Shown: positions 34,396 to 44,458 of the stretch, in pieces
Numbering within the stretch: position 1 is the stretch's first letter
Layout: each line of letters starts with the position of its first letter
Source of the DNA: Roseomonas sp. AR75
Lineage (GTDB): Bacteria > Pseudomonadota > Alphaproteobacteria > Acetobacterales > Acetobacteraceae
Assembly (NCBI RefSeq): GCF_005222815.1
Contig: NZ_STGB01000005.1
Location: 186,001-250,000, forward strand
Length of the DNA stretch: 64,000 bases
Direction of reading: 5' to 3'
Translations under genes and position numbers: made by a program
Notes under the pieces: model-generated
Told to the model about the DNA's origin: nothing
The model's input: only the letters and a program-made list of their open reading frames with translations
Databases searched by the model: none

Positions 34396-34420
34396 CGGGG
34401 ACCCGGCCGTCGCTTCCTGG

Positions 34421-34588
34421 CTAGACCAGGAAGATCCACATCAGAACGAGCACCAGCACCGTCGCGCCGATCGCCCAGGACGTCGCGGTCATGAAGCTTT
34501 CGTAGAAGGAGCGGCGCTCGGCGATGATGTCGTCCGACCGCACGGTGACCAGTTCCATCGTCGTCGGGCCATGGTGGTCGGCCATCAT
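34421..34588 (-). CDS. aa3-type cytochrome c oxidase subunit IV-like small membrane protein
   Basis: 55 residues from the ATG at 34586-34588 (or Met2), with GGGGAAG as ribosome-binding site. It reads as a short polar N terminus with RSDDIIAERRSFYESFMTA, then one transmembrane helix of tryptophan and aliphatics (SWAIGATVLVLVLMWIFLV). The ERRxxYxxFMxxxxW spacing before a single helix is the pattern of bacterial aa3-type cytochrome c oxidase subunit IV. That subunit associates with the large haem-copper oxidase, whose genes are not in this window. Its length is normal for the family. Confidence 0.8.
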   Translation of the reverse strand: MMADHHGPTTMELVTVRSDDIIAERRSFYESFMTATSWAIGATVLVLVLMWIFLV

Positions 34589-34603
34589 TCTTCCCCGTCA
34601 GGC

Positions 34604-35302
34604 TCAGAGTCCGGCGCCGCTTGTACGGAGCGCGGCGTGGCCCGGCAAGGGGTTGGCCAGCGCGCCGGCCGCCTGGTCCGCCGCGATGCGGGTCGCGGCG
34701 CCCTCCAGCCGCACCCGGCCGGACGCCAGCCAGGCGAGCGCGGCAGGGTAGAGCCGGTGCTCCTGCGCCAGCACGCGGGCGGCGAGTTCGGATTCGGTGT
34801 CGCCATCCAGCACCGGCACCGCGGCCTGGGCCAGGATCGGCCCGTCATCCACACCCGGCCGCACCAGATGCACGGTGCAGCCATGCAGCTTCACCCCGGC
34901 GGCCAGGGCGCGGGCATGGGTGTCGAGCCCCGGGAAGGCCGGCAGCAGGGAGGGATGGATGTTCACCAGCCGGTCCTGCCAGCGCGTGACGAAGCCTTCG
35001 GTCAGCACGCGCATGAAACCCGCGAGCGCGACGAGTTCGATGCCGTGGCCGTGCAGTTCGGCCTCCATGGCGCGCTCGAAGGCGTCGCGGTCGCGGCGGA
35101 AGACGCGGCTTTCGACCACCGCGGTCGGGACGCCCGCCGCGCGGGCGCGCTCCAGCCCGGCGGCGTCCTCGCGGTTCGACAGGACCAGCGCGATCTCGGC
35201 GGGGTAGGCCGGGTCGGCGGCGGCCTCCAGCAGGGCGGCCATGTTGCTGCCGCGGCCCGAGATCAGGACCGCCGTGCGCACGCGTCGGAGCGGCTGGGGC
35301 AT
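34604..35302 (-). CDS. purN: Phosphoribosylglycinamide formyltransferase
   Basis: 232 residues from the ATG at 35300-35302. It transfers a formyl group from 10-formyl-THF to GAR in purine synthesis. Motifs: TAVLISGRGSNMAALLEA for the phosphate-binding N terminus, LAGFMRVLTEGFV, and the catalytic NIHPSLLPAFPGLDTHARALAAGVKLHGCTVH with Asn and His, then GVDDGPILAQ (catalytic Asp). The length exceeds the usual 210-220 by a short C-terminal tail. The start ATG shares one base with the stop of purM, a tight coupling usual for purM-purN. Confidence 0.95.
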   Translation of the reverse strand: MPQPLRRVRTAVLISGRGSNMAALLEAAADPAYPAEIALVLSNREDAAGLERARAAGVPTAVVESRVFRRDRDAFERAMEAELHGHGIELVALAGFMRVLTEGFVTRWQDRLVNIHPSLLPAFPGLDTHARALAAGVKLHGCTVHLVRPGVDDGPILAQAAVPVLDGDTESELAARVLAQEHRLYPAALAWLASGRVRLEGAATRIAADQAAGALANPLPGHAALRTSGAGL

Positions 35303-36360
35303 CAGCCGGGCCAGCCGGGACGCAGTGCGTCCACGCGGATGCCGGCCGGGCCTTCGGCCGCTTCCAGCACGCCGATGCGCCGCGCCGCCTCGCCCTGCGC
35401 GGCGAACAGCGCGATGGCCTCCTCCGCCTGCTCCGGCGCGACCACCACGACCATGCCGACCCCGCAATTGAACACCCGCAGCATCTCCTCCGGCGCGATC
35501 CCGCCGGCGCGGGCGAGCCAGGCGAAGACCGGCGGCACCGGCCAGGCGGCGGCATCCAGCACCGCCAGCACGCCCTTCGGCAGCACGCGGGGCAGGTTGC
35601 CGGGCAGGCCGCCGCCGGTGATGTGCGCCGCCGCCTTCACCAGCCCGGCGCGATGCGCCGCGAGCAGCGGCTTCACATAGATGCGCGTCGGCGCCAGCAG
35701 CGCCTCCGCCACGCTGCCCCCGCCGAAGGGGGCAGGCGCCGCCAGCGTCAGGTTGGTCGCGGCCAGCACCCGGCGCACCAGCGAGAAGCCGTTGGAATGC
35801 ACGCCGGAGCTGGCGAGGCCGAGCAGCACGTCGCCGGGCCCGACATCGCCACGGGGCAGCAGCGTCCCGCGCTCCGCCGCGCCCACCGAGAAGCCCGCCA
35901 GGTCGTAGTCGCCGCCCTTGTAGAGGCCCGGCATCTCCGCGGTCTCGCCGCCCACCAGGGCGCAGCCGGCGATCCGGCAGCCCTCGGCGATGCCGGCGAT
36001 CACCTGGCTGGCCTGCGCCACCTCCAGCCGGCCGGTGGCGAAGTAGTCCAGGAAGAACAGCGGCTCCGCGCCCTGCACCACCAGGTCGTTGACGCACATC
36101 GCCACCAGGTCCTGCCCGACGGTGCCGTGGATCCCTGAGTCGATGGCGAGCTTCAGCTTGGTGCCGACCCCGTCGGTCGAGGAGACCAGCACCGGATCGG
36201 CGAATCCGGCCGCCTTCAGGTCGAACAGCGCGCCGAAGCCGCCGAGCCCGCCCATGGTGCCGCTGCGGTCGGTGGCGCGGGCCAGCGGCTTGATCGCCTC
36301 GACCAGCGCGTCGCCCGCTTCGATGTCCACCCCGGCGTCGCGGTAGGTCAGGCTGGTCAT
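35302..36360 (-). CDS. purM: Phosphoribosylformylglycinamidine cyclo-ligase (AIR synthetase)
   Basis: 352 residues from the ATG at 36358-36360. The fifth step of purine synthesis, closing FGAM to AIR with ATP. Clear PurM motifs: [86 protein letters not shown] and [12 protein letters not shown]-like text. Catalytic and ATP-binding residues are present. It is transcribed with purN, and it diverges from the DUF2066 gene with about 50 bases between start codons, so promoters for both directions overlap there. Confidence 0.96.
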   Translation of the reverse strand: MTSLTYRDAGVDIEAGDALVEAIKPLARATDRSGTMGGLGGFGALFDLKAAGFADPVLVSSTDGVGTKLKLAIDSGIHGTVGQDLVAMCVNDLVVQGAEPLFFLDYFATGRLEVAQASQVIAGIAEGCRIAGCALVGGETAEMPGLYKGGDYDLAGFSVGAAERGTLLPRGDVGPGDVLLGLASSGVHSNGFSLVRRVLAATNLTLAAPAPFGGGSVAEALLAPTRIYVKPLLAAHRAGLVKAAAHITGGGLPGNLPRVLPKGVLAVLDAAAWPVPPVFAWLARAGGIAPEEMLRVFNCGVGMVVVVAPEQAEEAIALFAAQGEAARRIGVLEAAEGPAGIRVDALRPGWPG

Positions 36361-36409
36361 GGCGGCCCTCGATCGGCTATGCGCTGCGGGTCGGGACAGG
36401 GATGGCAGG

Positions 36410-37192
36410 ATGCCGGTCGGCCAGGACCGCACGCAGCACGGCACCGGGACAGGCGGCAGACAGGCCGCCCGCGCGGCGGCCGGTAACAACCACGGCGGCG
36501 GCCGGCGCGCAATCGCGGCGCTGCTGCTTCTGCTTGGCCTCGGTTTCGCTTCGCCGGCGCTCGCCCAGGCGACGCCCGAGGGCAATCCGCTGGTGCAGCG
36601 CGACGTGCCGGCGGAAGCCACGGCGGAGAATGCCGTGGTCGCGCGGGATCGCGCCCTCGCCTCCGGCCAGCGCATCGCCTATGGCCGCATGGCGGCGCAG
36701 CTCGGCCTGCCCACCGGCCTCTCGGACCAGCAGATCGAGGGCATGGTCGCCTCTCTGGTGATCGAGAGCGAGCGAATCACGCCGCGCGGCTACAGCGCGC
36801 GCATCACGGTGAATTTCCGCCAGCCGAACCGGGCCGAGGCCGCGGCCGCGGCCGAACCCGGCGGCGGCGGCGCGGCCGCGCCGGCGGCGTCGGGCCCGCC
36901 CATCGCCTCGGTCGAGGCCACCGCGCTCTATCGCTCCTTCCCCGAATACATCGAGATCAGCCGGCGCCTGAGCCGGTCGCCGACCGTGGCGCGGGTGGAG
37001 GTGCTCAGCGTCTCCGGCGACATGGCGCGGCTCAGGCTCGGCCTGCGCAACCTGCCGCCGCAGGCCGCCGAGGAACTCGCCGGCGCCGGTTTGCAGGTGG
37101 CCCCTGCCCTGCCGGCGGCCGGGGCTGCCGCGCCGGCCCAGGGGGCGCCGGGCGGCGGGGGCTGGCGCCTCGGCCTTGCCGGCGGGCGCTGA
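36410..37192 (+). CDS. Exported DUF2066-type protein, first gene of the hda-ppk block
   Basis: 260 residues if started at ATG 36410, preceded by GGCAGG. The polar N terminus of about 35 residues is unusual before a signal peptide ([20 protein letters not shown]), so the real start could be later. The mature part ([59 protein letters not shown]) matches DUF2066, a periplasmic domain of unknown function common in proteobacteria just before a CDP-alcohol phosphatidyltransferase and hda. The C terminus is a low-complexity Ala/Gly/Pro tail. Confidence 0.85.
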   Translation: MPVGQDRTQHGTGTGGRQAARAAAGNNHGGGRRAIAALLLLLGLGFASPALAQATPEGNPLVQRDVPAEATAENAVVARDRALASGQRIAYGRMAAQLGLPTGLSDQQIEGMVASLVIESERITPRGYSARITVNFRQPNRAEAAAAAEPGGGGAAAPAASGPPIASVEATALYRSFPEYIEISRRLSRSPTVARVEVLSVSGDMARLRLGLRNLPPQAAEELAGAGLQVAPALPAAGAAAPAQGAPGGGGWRLGLAGGR

Positions 37193-37778
37193 TCCCCAGG
37201 CGCCGGATGGGCCGGGCAATGCGCCCGAGGGCGCCCATGATGCGCTCGTCTTCACCCTGCCCAACGCCATCACCTTCGCCCGGCTCTGTGCCGTGCCGGC
37301 GACGATCTGGCTCGTGCTGCAGCATCGGCTGGACCTGGCCTTCTGGATGTTCCTGGCGGCCGGCATCTCGGACGGGGTGGATGGCTGGCTTGCGCGGGTG
37401 CGCAACGCGCGCTCGCGCCTCGGCGCGATCCTCGACCCGCTCGCGGACAAGGCGCTGCTGGTCTCGATCTATGTCACGCTGGCCGCGATCGGCGTGCTGC
37501 CGGACTGGCTCGCCATCCTTGTCGTCTTCCGCGACCTCGTGATCGTCGGCGGGGTCATCGTCCTCTACCTCGCCGGCCAACCGCCGGCGATCCAGCCCAT
37601 CCTGCTGTCCAAGGCGAACACAGCGCTGCAGATCGGCCTGGCCGCGCTGGCGCTGATGGTCGCCGGATTCGGCCTGCCGGGGGAGAAGCTGGTGGCGGCG
37701 CTGGTCTGGCTGGTGGCGGCCAGCACCTTCGCCTCCGGCGCCGTCTATGTCTGGCGCACCGCGAGGCGCACCCGATGA
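37176..37778 (+). CDS. CDP-alcohol phosphatidyltransferase family protein
   Basis: 200 residues from a TTG at 37176, which lies inside the end of the upstream gene; no better start is visible before the conserved core. The catalytic CDP-alcohol motif DG-x2-AR-x8-G-x3-D-x3-D is present in ISDGVDGWLARVRNARSRLG then AILDPLAD, between hydrophobic helices. It transfers a CMP-activated phosphatidyl group to an alcohol, such as glycerol phosphate in PgsA. It has the helix pattern of that family. It overlaps both neighbours (17 and 4 bases), consistent with tight translational coupling. Confidence 0.9.
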   Translation: MPAGADPQAPDGPGNAPEGAHDALVFTLPNAITFARLCAVPATIWLVLQHRLDLAFWMFLAAGISDGVDGWLARVRNARSRLGAILDPLADKALLVSIYVTLAAIGVLPDWLAILVVFRDLVIVGGVIVLYLAGQPPAIQPILLSKANTALQIGLAALALMVAGFGLPGEKLVAALVWLVAASTFASGAVYVWRTARRTR

Positions 37779-38956
37779 AGCCGGAGGAGCCGCGGCCGCC
37801 GGCGCCGGCGCCGGCCCCGCGCGGCGTCGCCGTGACGTCGCCGCGCGCGCCCACCTGGCCGCCCCAGCCGGGACCGCGCACCGCCACGCGGTCGCAGCGG
37901 CTGGGGCTGGTGTTCGGCGTGCTGGCCGCGCTGCTGTTCGCGCTGTGGCTGTTCTCCGCGATCCTGACGCCCTTCGTCCTGGCCTTCTGCATCGCCTATT
38001 TCCTGGACCCGCCAGTCACGAAGATGCGCCAGTTCGGCGTTCCGCGCGGGCTGGCCGCCTTCCTGCTGGTGCTGGGCCTCGCCGCCTTCGGCCTGCTGGC
38101 GATGCTGCTGCTGTATCCGCTGCTGGTCGCGCAGATCGGCGTGCTGATCACCCGCCTGCCAGCCTATGTCACGGGCATCAGCACGCTGGTGCAGCAGGCG
38201 CTGGAGCGCGCGCAGGAAGCCTTCGGGCCGGAGGTGGTGGACGCGCAGCTGCGCGACCTGGCGGTGCGCCAGGCCGGTGCGATGGTGACCTTCCTCGGCA
38301 CCGCGGTGGGCCGGCTGATCGGCGGCGGCGTCGCGCTGTTCAACGTGTTCACCCTGGTGGTGGTGACGCCGATCGTCGCCTTCTACCTGCTGCGCGACTG
38401 GCCGCGCATCCTCGCGCGGGTGGACAGCTGGCTGCCGCGGCGTTCGGCGCACACGCTGCGGCAGCTGGCGCGCGACACAGACCGGGTGCTGGCCGCGTGG
38501 CTGCGCGGGCAGCTTCTGTGCTGCGGCATCCTCGGCATCTATTACGCGGCCGGGCTGCAACTGGTGGGGCTGGAGCTCGGGCTGATCGTCGGGCTGATGG
38601 CCGGCGCGCTCTCCTTCATCCCTTATGTCGGGTCGCTGACCGGCTTCGTCGTCGCGGTGCTGCTGGCGGCGGCGCAGTTCGCCACCTGGCACGGCGTGGG
38701 GCTGGTGGTGGCGGTCTTCGTCACCGGCCAGATCCTGGAAGGCTATGTGATCTACCCCCGCCTGCTGGGCGACCGGGTGGAGTTGCACGCGGTGTGGGTG
38801 ATCTTCGCGCTGTTCGCGGGCGGCGTGGCCTTCGGCTTCCTGGGCGTGCTGCTGGCGGTGCCCATCGCCGCGGCGCTTGGCGTGGTCGCGCGCTACTGGC
38901 TGCGGCGCTACCTGGAGAGCCCGCTGTATCTGGACCCGCCGCGCACGGGGTCTTGA
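37775..38956 (+). CDS. AI-2E family transporter (PerM/YdiK type) membrane protein
   Basis: 393 residues from ATG 37775, which overlaps the previous stop by 4 bases. The N-terminal 40 residues are a proline-rich cytoplasmic tail. About eight transmembrane helices follow. Family features are FVLAFCIAYFLDPPVTKM, the long helical region (AYVTGISTLVQQALERAQ), VVVTPIVAFYLLRDWPRI, RGQLLCCGILGIYYAAGLQLVGLELGLIVGL and LEGYVIYPRLLGDRVELHAVWVIFALFAGG. The real substrates of the family vary (autoinducer-2, Na+/H+ exchange), so transport of AI-2 is not implied. Confidence 0.9.
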   Translation: MKPEEPRPPAPAPAPRGVAVTSPRAPTWPPQPGPRTATRSQRLGLVFGVLAALLFALWLFSAILTPFVLAFCIAYFLDPPVTKMRQFGVPRGLAAFLLVLGLAAFGLLAMLLLYPLLVAQIGVLITRLPAYVTGISTLVQQALERAQEAFGPEVVDAQLRDLAVRQAGAMVTFLGTAVGRLIGGGVALFNVFTLVVVTPIVAFYLLRDWPRILARVDSWLPRRSAHTLRQLARDTDRVLAAWLRGQLLCCGILGIYYAAGLQLVGLELGLIVGLMAGALSFIPYVGSLTGFVVAVLLAAAQFATWHGVGLVVAVFVTGQILEGYVIYPRLLGDRVELHAVWVIFALFAGGVAFGFLGVLLAVPIAAALGVVARYWLRRYLESPLYLDPPRTGS

Positions 38957-39071
38957 TGCGGGGGACGTGCCCGCCGGCACGGTGCCCGGCGGGGCAGCGA
39001 ATTCGCTTCGCAAGCCAGGCGGGATCGGCCCTAGGATGGCAGGGCCGCCGCCCAGCCCCGGAGGGGTCGCC

Positions 39072-39626
39072 ATGCGCTTCCGACTGCTTCTGATCCTGCC
39101 GATCCTGGCGGCCTGCGCCGGGTCGGAGCCGATGCGCTGGCCACCACCTGAGGCGACGCTGCCCGCCTCCCTGGCGCCGGCTGCGACGGGGCGCGATCCG
39201 ATCATGGTTGTGGGGCAGAGCGCGGGTGCCTTCTTCCGCGCCCGCCCGGCGAACCAGCCGGCCGCCGCGGCCCGCGCCTTCGCCGAGCTGGAATGGCTGG
39301 CGACGGCGGTGCCGAACGCCCAGCAATGGCAGTCGCTCGGCGGGCCCGGTCTGCTGCAGCTCTCCGTTGCCCGCAACGAGGCCCGCACGGCGCTGGGCAT
39401 CCCGCTCGATGCGCCGGCGCAGCCGGTGATCGACGGCCTTGCGTCCGCCGCGCAGGCGCTGGAGGCGAATGACCGCGCGGCGCTGGACCGCGCCTTGCCC
39501 GGGGAGATCTTCACGGCCGGCCCGGCCGAGACGGTGCAGCGCCTGAGCGCGCCGCCGCGCGTGCCGAGCGCCCTGGCGGCGGCGGACAGCCTGAACGCGG
39601 AGCGCATCCGCGGCAGCGTCCGCTGA
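39072..39626 (+). CDS. Small lipoprotein of unknown function in the hda block
   Basis: 184 residues from ATG 39072, preceded by GGAGGGG as ribosome-binding site. The N terminus is a lipoprotein signal peptide with box LAAC, lipid-modified Cys at about residue 15. The mature part (RWPPPEATLPASLAPA, GRDPIMVVGQSAGAFFRARPANQPAAAARAFAELEWLATAVPN) is alanine-rich. I know the type from this neighbourhood in acetic-acid bacteria but not a function. It follows the AI-2E gene by 115 bases on the same strand. Confidence 0.65.
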   Translation: MRFRLLLILPILAACAGSEPMRWPPPEATLPASLAPAATGRDPIMVVGQSAGAFFRARPANQPAAAARAFAELEWLATAVPNAQQWQSLGGPGLLQLSVARNEARTALGIPLDAPAQPVIDGLASAAQALEANDRAALDRALPGEIFTAGPAETVQRLSAPPRVPSALAAADSLNAERIRGSVR

Positions 39627-39869
39627 AGCCGGCCGGGTCGCGTTGCGCCCGCTGTCGTACGAAGTATGTCGCGCTGAACGCCGGGGCGGACCGGGGCGGC
39701 ATCGACGCTGGCGACATCGCTATGGTCGGCACCGCATCGAGCGCGAACGTGAAAGGCGCCTCGCATGACAGCCGCGCCGTCAACATTCTCGAATTCAACT
39801 TCCCGACCAACGACGACCCCGAGCCCGGCCGCCATCGCGCCGTCGCCCGCCCTGCGCTATGCCGGGCGG

Positions 39870-40601
39870 GTGAGCGCGTCGGATCCGCCCCGCCAATTGC
39901 CGCTGCCTCTCCAGGTCGCGCCCTCCTCCTCGCGCGCCGACCTGGTGTCCGACACCTCCAACGCCGCGGCGCTCGCCTGGCTCGACCGCCCGCGCGACTG
40001 GCCGAACCACCGCCTCGCCCTGTTCGGCCCGGCCGGCACCGGCAAGTCGCACATGCTCCGCGCCGCCGCGGCGGAGCATGGCTGGCGGCTGCTGCAAGGC
40101 GCAGAACTGTCGAATGACCTCGCCCTCGCCCCCGCACCGGGCACCGTGCTGGACGCGGCCGACGCTGCGCCGGAGGCCGCGCTGTTCCATCTCATCAACC
40201 GCAGCGCGGAAGCCGGCGCGCCGCTGCTGCTCGCCGCCCGCGAAGCCCCGGCGCGCTGGCCCGTCGCCCTGCCCGATCTCGCCTCCCGCCTGCGCGCGAC
40301 CCTCGCGGTGGGCATCGCCGCGCCGACCGAAGCCCTGCTGGCGGCGCTGCTGACCAAGCACCTGGCTGACCGGCAGCTTCGCGTCGGCCCTGAGGTCCAG
40401 ACCTTCCTCCTGGCACGCCTGCCGCGCGAGGCCGCCGCCATCGCCGCCGCCATCGCCGCGCTGGACGCGGCCGCGCTGGCGACGGGTGGCGCCGTCACCC
40501 GCCCCCTCGCGCGCACCGTGCTCGCCCGGCTGTTCGGGGATCATGACGGTTCGGTTGCGCAAGCGTCTGGTGCCTCGCCGCCGGAGGCCGGGCTGGGCTA
40601 G
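39870..40601 (+). CDS. hdaA: HdaA-type DnaA regulatory inactivator (DnaA/Hda family ATPase)
   Basis: 243 residues if started at GTG 39870; ATG 39765 has an equally plausible ribosome-binding site (GAAAGG) and would add 35 Ser/Thr/Pro-rich residues. The start PPRQLPLPLQVAPSSSRADL is the clamp-binding QxLxL-type motif of Hda proteins. The AAA-plus fold has Walker A in LALFGPAGTGKSHMLRA, then a degenerate Walker B, and arginine-rich LASRLRATLAV and TKHLADRQLRVGPEV. HdaA stimulates DnaA-ATP hydrolysis to prevent over-initiation, with the sliding clamp. It lies just before ppk, as in other alphaproteobacteria. Confidence 0.88.
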   Translation: MSASDPPRQLPLPLQVAPSSSRADLVSDTSNAAALAWLDRPRDWPNHRLALFGPAGTGKSHMLRAAAAEHGWRLLQGAELSNDLALAPAPGTVLDAADAAPEAALFHLINRSAEAGAPLLLAAREAPARWPVALPDLASRLRATLAVGIAAPTEALLAALLTKHLADRQLRVGPEVQTFLLARLPREAAAIAAAIAALDAAALATGGAVTRPLARTVLARLFGDHDGSVAQASGASPPEAGLG

Positions 40602-40610
40602 GCTTCGCCC

Positions 40611-42821
40611 ATGGACACGCTGGCGCCCGACCTCGCCGCGCGGATCGGCCCCGCCGACAGCGCGCGCTTCATCAACCGGGAGCTTTCCTGGCTCGCCTTC
40701 AACACCCGCGTGCTGGAGGAAGCGGCCAATCCGCGCCACCCGCTGCTGGAACGGCTGCGCTTCGTCGCGATCTCCGCCTCCAACCTCGACGAGTTCTACT
40801 CCGTGCGCGTCGCCGGGCTGATCGGGCAGGAACGCGCGGGCATCGCCACCGCCTCCTCCGACGGGCTGACGCCGGCGCAGGCGCTGGTCGCGATCCATGC
40901 CCGCGCGCAGGACCTGATCGTCGGCCAGCAGCAGGCCTGGCGCGAATTGCGCGAATTGCTCGGGGAGGCTGGCGTGGTGGTCAGCGAGCCCGGCACGCTG
41001 ACCGCCACCGACCGCGCCTGGCTCGAAGGCTACTTCATGGAGCGGATCTTCCCGGTGCTTACGCCGCTCGCGGTGGACCCGGCGCATCCCTTCCCCTTCA
41101 TCGCCAACCTTGCCCTCTGCATGGTGCTGAAGCTGGTGCGGCTGGAGGATGGCGGCACGATGCGCGCGCTGCTGCCGCTGCCGCCGCAGGTGGAGCGCTT
41201 CATCCGCCTGCCCGGGGAGCCCGCGGTGAAGGGCGACCGCATGACGATCCGCTTCGTCATGCTGGAGGACCTGATCGGCCTGTTCCTCGACCGCCTCTTC
41301 CCCGGCTTCCTGCCGGCGGAAAGCGGCCTGTTCCGCCTGATCCGCGACACCGACGTGGAGTTCGAGGAAGAGGCCGAGGACCTCGTCCGCAGCTACGAGA
41401 CCGCGCTGAAGCGCCGCCGCCGCGGCCGCGTGATCCTGCTGACCGTCGATGGCCGCATGCCGCCGGACATGCTGGACCTGGTTGTGGAGGAGCTGGATGC
41501 CGATCCGCAGGGCGTGCTGAAGATGGAAGGCGTGCTGGGCGTGGCGGATCTGCGCCAGCTCATCGTGGACGACCGGCCGGACCTGCTCTTCACGCCCTAC
41601 ACGCCCCGCTTCCCGGAGCGCATCCTGGATTTCGGCGGCGACTGCTTCGCGGCCATCGCGGCGAAGGACATCGTCGTCCACCACCCCTATGAATCCTTCG
41701 ACGTCGTCGTGCAGTTCCTGCGCCAGGCGGCGCGCGACCCGAATGTCGTCGCGATCAAGCAGACGCTCTATCGCACCACGCGCGACAGCCCCATCGTCAA
41801 GGCGTTGATCGAGGCGGCCGAATCCGGCAAGTCCGTCACCGGCATCATCGAGATCAAGGCGCGCTTCGACGAGGAGCGGAACATCGCGCTGGCGCGCGAG
41901 CTGGAAGCCGCCGGCGTGCAGGTGGTCTACGGCTTCGTCGAGCTGAAGACCCACGCCAAGGTCTCGCTGGTGGTGCGGCGTGAGCGCGAGGGGCTGAAAT
42001 CCTACGCGCATTTCGGCACCGGCAACTACCACCCGGTCACCGCGCGCATCTACACCGACCTGAGCTTCTTCACCGCCGATCCCGCGCTGACCCGCGACGC
42101 CCAGAAGCTGTTCAACTACATGACCGGCTATGCGCGGCCCGAAACGATGGAGGCGCTGGCCTTCGCGCCGCTGACCATCCGCCCTGCCCTGCTCAGCCTG
42201 ATCGAGCGCGAGATCGCCTTCGCGCAGGAAGGCAAGCCGGCGACGATCTGGCTGAAGATGAACTCCCTGGTTGACGAGGCGCTGATCGACGCGCTCTACC
42301 GCGCGAGCGGGGCGGGCGTGCGCGTGGATTGCGTGGTGCGCGGCATCTGCTGCCTGCGCCCGGGCGTGCCGGGGCTGTCGGAAAACATCCGCGTGAAATC
42401 CATCGTCGGGCGCTTCCTGGAGCACAGCCGCATCTATGTCTTCGGCAACGGCCAGAAGCTGCCTTCCCGCCGGGCGCGCGTGTTCATCTCCTCGGCCGAC
42501 TGGATGGCCCGCAACATGGACTGGCGCGTGGAGACGATGGTGCCGATCGAGAACCCCACCGTGCACACGCAGATCCTCGACCAGGTGATGGTGGTGAACC
42601 TGCAGGACACGATGCAGAGCTGGGAACTCGGCGCCGATGCGGGCTATCGGCGGATGCCGCCGGGCGACAAGCCGGTTTCCGCGCATGAGTATTTCATGAC
42701 CAACCCGTCGCTGTCCGGTCGCGGCAGCGCGCTGCGTCCCCGCCCCGTGCGCGCGGCGCGGCATGCGGGCGGCCTGCACCCGACGCGGCGCGGGCGCCAG
42801 GACCGAGTGTCGCAGGACTGA
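40611..42821 (+). CDS. ppk: Polyphosphate kinase 1
   Basis: 736 residues from ATG 40611. The PPK1 N-terminal domain ([37 protein letters not shown]), head domain and two phospholipase-D-like catalytic domains are present. Key His residues that carry phosphate sit in [15 protein letters not shown] (about H448) and [19 protein letters not shown] (about H474). It makes polyphosphate from ATP and can run in reverse. The C-terminal 30 residues are basic ([20 protein letters not shown]). Eight bases downstream, ppx starts on the same strand, so synthesis and breakdown of polyphosphate are encoded together. Confidence 0.96.
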   Translation: MDTLAPDLAARIGPADSARFINRELSWLAFNTRVLEEAANPRHPLLERLRFVAISASNLDEFYSVRVAGLIGQERAGIATASSDGLTPAQALVAIHARAQDLIVGQQQAWRELRELLGEAGVVVSEPGTLTATDRAWLEGYFMERIFPVLTPLAVDPAHPFPFIANLALCMVLKLVRLEDGGTMRALLPLPPQVERFIRLPGEPAVKGDRMTIRFVMLEDLIGLFLDRLFPGFLPAESGLFRLIRDTDVEFEEEAEDLVRSYETALKRRRRGRVILLTVDGRMPPDMLDLVVEELDADPQGVLKMEGVLGVADLRQLIVDDRPDLLFTPYTPRFPERILDFGGDCFAAIAAKDIVVHHPYESFDVVVQFLRQAARDPNVVAIKQTLYRTTRDSPIVKALIEAAESGKSVTGIIEIKARFDEERNIALARELEAAGVQVVYGFVELKTHAKVSLVVRREREGLKSYAHFGTGNYHPVTARIYTDLSFFTADPALTRDAQKLFNYMTGYARPETMEALAFAPLTIRPALLSLIEREIAFAQEGKPATIWLKMNSLVDEALIDALYRASGAGVRVDCVVRGICCLRPGVPGLSENIRVKSIVGRFLEHSRIYVFGNGQKLPSRRARVFISSADWMARNMDWRVETMVPIENPTVHTQILDQVMVVNLQDTMQSWELGADAGYRRMPPGDKPVSAHEYFMTNPSLSGRGSALRPRPVRAARHAGGLHPTRRGRQDRVSQD

Positions 42822-42829
42822 CGCGCCGC

Positions 42830-44356
42830 ATGGACAGCTTCACCCTCACGCCGCCGCGCCTCGACCGGCGGCGCCGGGATCGGCCGCGGCGCTTCGGCGT
42901 GGTGGATCTCGGCTCCAACTCCGTGCGCCTGGTCGTCTTCGAAGGCGTCTCCCGCAACCCGCTGACCATCTTCAACGAGAAGGCGGTGCTCGGCCTCGGT
43001 CGCGGCCTGCAGCAGACCGGCAGGCTGAACGAGGCCGCGATCGACCCGGCCATCACCGTGCTGGCGCGCTACGCCGCCGTCGCCGCCGCGATGGAGGCCG
43101 ATCCGGTCGAGATCCTCGCCACCGCCGCCGCGCGCGATGCCGAGAACGGCCTGGACTTCATCGATGCGATCCGCGCGCGGCTGCCGGACATTCCGATCCA
43201 TGTCCTCTCCGGCAGCGAGGAAGGCGCGCTCTCGGCCGATGGCGTGCTGCTCGGCTTCGCCGGCGCCGATGGCGTACTCGGCGATCTCGGCGGCGGCTCG
43301 CTCGAACTGGTGGAGCTCGATCGCGGGCAGCGCGGCCAGGTCGCCTCCCTGCCGCTCGGCGCGATCCGGCTGGCCGACCGCTCCGGCGGCGACGTGGTGA
43401 AGGCGCGCGCCATCGCGCAGGCGGACCTCGCGCGCGTGCCCTGGCTGAAGCGTGGCGAAGGGCGCGACCTCTATCTCGTCGGCGGCGCCTGGCGGGCGCT
43501 GGCGCGCATGCACATCATGCAGACCAACTACCCGCTCTCCATCGTGCATCACTACGTCATCCCGCGGGAGGAGGCACGCGACCTTGCGGGCGTGGTCGCG
43601 CAGGCCAGCCGCAAGGCGCTGGAGAAGATGCCCGGCGCGCCGGCGCGGCGCCTGCAGGACATGCCTTTCGCCGCGGTCGTGCTACGCCGCCTGCTGCGCG
43701 CCACCGGCGCGTCCCGCGTCGTGTTCAGCGCCAATGGCCTGCGAGAGGGCTGGTACTCTCGCCTGCTGCCACCCGCGATCAGGCAGGAGGATCCGCTGCT
43801 TGCCGCCGGCCGCGACCTGGCCGACCGCTTCGGTCGCGACACCGACCTTGCTCCCGCGCTGTTCGCCTGGACCGATCCGCTGTTCGAGGAGGAGACGCCG
43901 GAGGCGCGCCTGTTGCGCCAGGCCGCCTGCTGGATCGCCGATATCGGCAGCCACGACCATCCGGACTACCGCAGCGAACACGCCTTCTACCGCGTGCTGC
44001 GCCAGCCCGGGGTCGGCGTGGATCACCCCCAGCGCGCCTTCCTCGCGCTCGTCGCGGCGCTGCGCTACGAGGCCGGCGGCGACGCGCCCTTCCTGGCGCC
44101 TTCCCGCGCGCTGCTGGATGCGGCGGCCATCAAGCGCGCCGAGATCCTGGGCGCCGCGTTGCGCCTGGCTTTCACCCTGTCGGGCGGCACGCCAGCGCTG
44201 CTGCGCGGCACGGAGCTGCGGCGCGTCGGCGCGGAGCTTCGCCTCGGCCTGCGCGAGGGCACCGGCGTCTTCGCCGGCGAGAGCGTGCAACGCCGGCTGG
44301 ACGCGCTGGCGGCAGCGGCCGGCATGACCGCGACGGTGGAGGTGATCCGCGGCTGA
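42830..44356 (+). CDS. ppx: Exopolyphosphatase (Ppx/GppA family)
   Basis: 508 residues from ATG 42830. The ASKHA-fold phosphate loops are FGVVDLGSNSVRLVVFEG and GVLGDLGGGSLELVELD, with the catalytic acidic loop in IHVLSGSEEGALSADGV. A C-terminal HD-like helical domain (about 330-500) completes the architecture. It hydrolyses terminal phosphate from polyphosphate or removes it from pppGpp. It is 8 bases after ppk, consistent with a common transcript. About 100 bases separate it from the next gene, without a clear terminator. Confidence 0.95.
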   Translation: MDSFTLTPPRLDRRRRDRPRRFGVVDLGSNSVRLVVFEGVSRNPLTIFNEKAVLGLGRGLQQTGRLNEAAIDPAITVLARYAAVAAAMEADPVEILATAAARDAENGLDFIDAIRARLPDIPIHVLSGSEEGALSADGVLLGFAGADGVLGDLGGGSLELVELDRGQRGQVASLPLGAIRLADRSGGDVVKARAIAQADLARVPWLKRGEGRDLYLVGGAWRALARMHIMQTNYPLSIVHHYVIPREEARDLAGVVAQASRKALEKMPGAPARRLQDMPFAAVVLRRLLRATGASRVVFSANGLREGWYSRLLPPAIRQEDPLLAAGRDLADRFGRDTDLAPALFAWTDPLFEEETPEARLLRQAACWIADIGSHDHPDYRSEHAFYRVLRQPGVGVDHPQRAFLALVAALRYEAGGDAPFLAPSRALLDAAAIKRAEILGAALRLAFTLSGGTPALLRGTELRRVGAELRLGLREGTGVFAGESVQRRLDALAAAAGMTATVEVIRG

Positions 44357-44458
44357 CCGCGCGGCGCGCGAGAGCGTGAGCGGCCGCGGGCTGCAGGACG
44401 GCTTGAGCGGCGGCCGCGCGCATGCAACCCAGGATCCTTCCGCGGGCGGGAGGACAGG

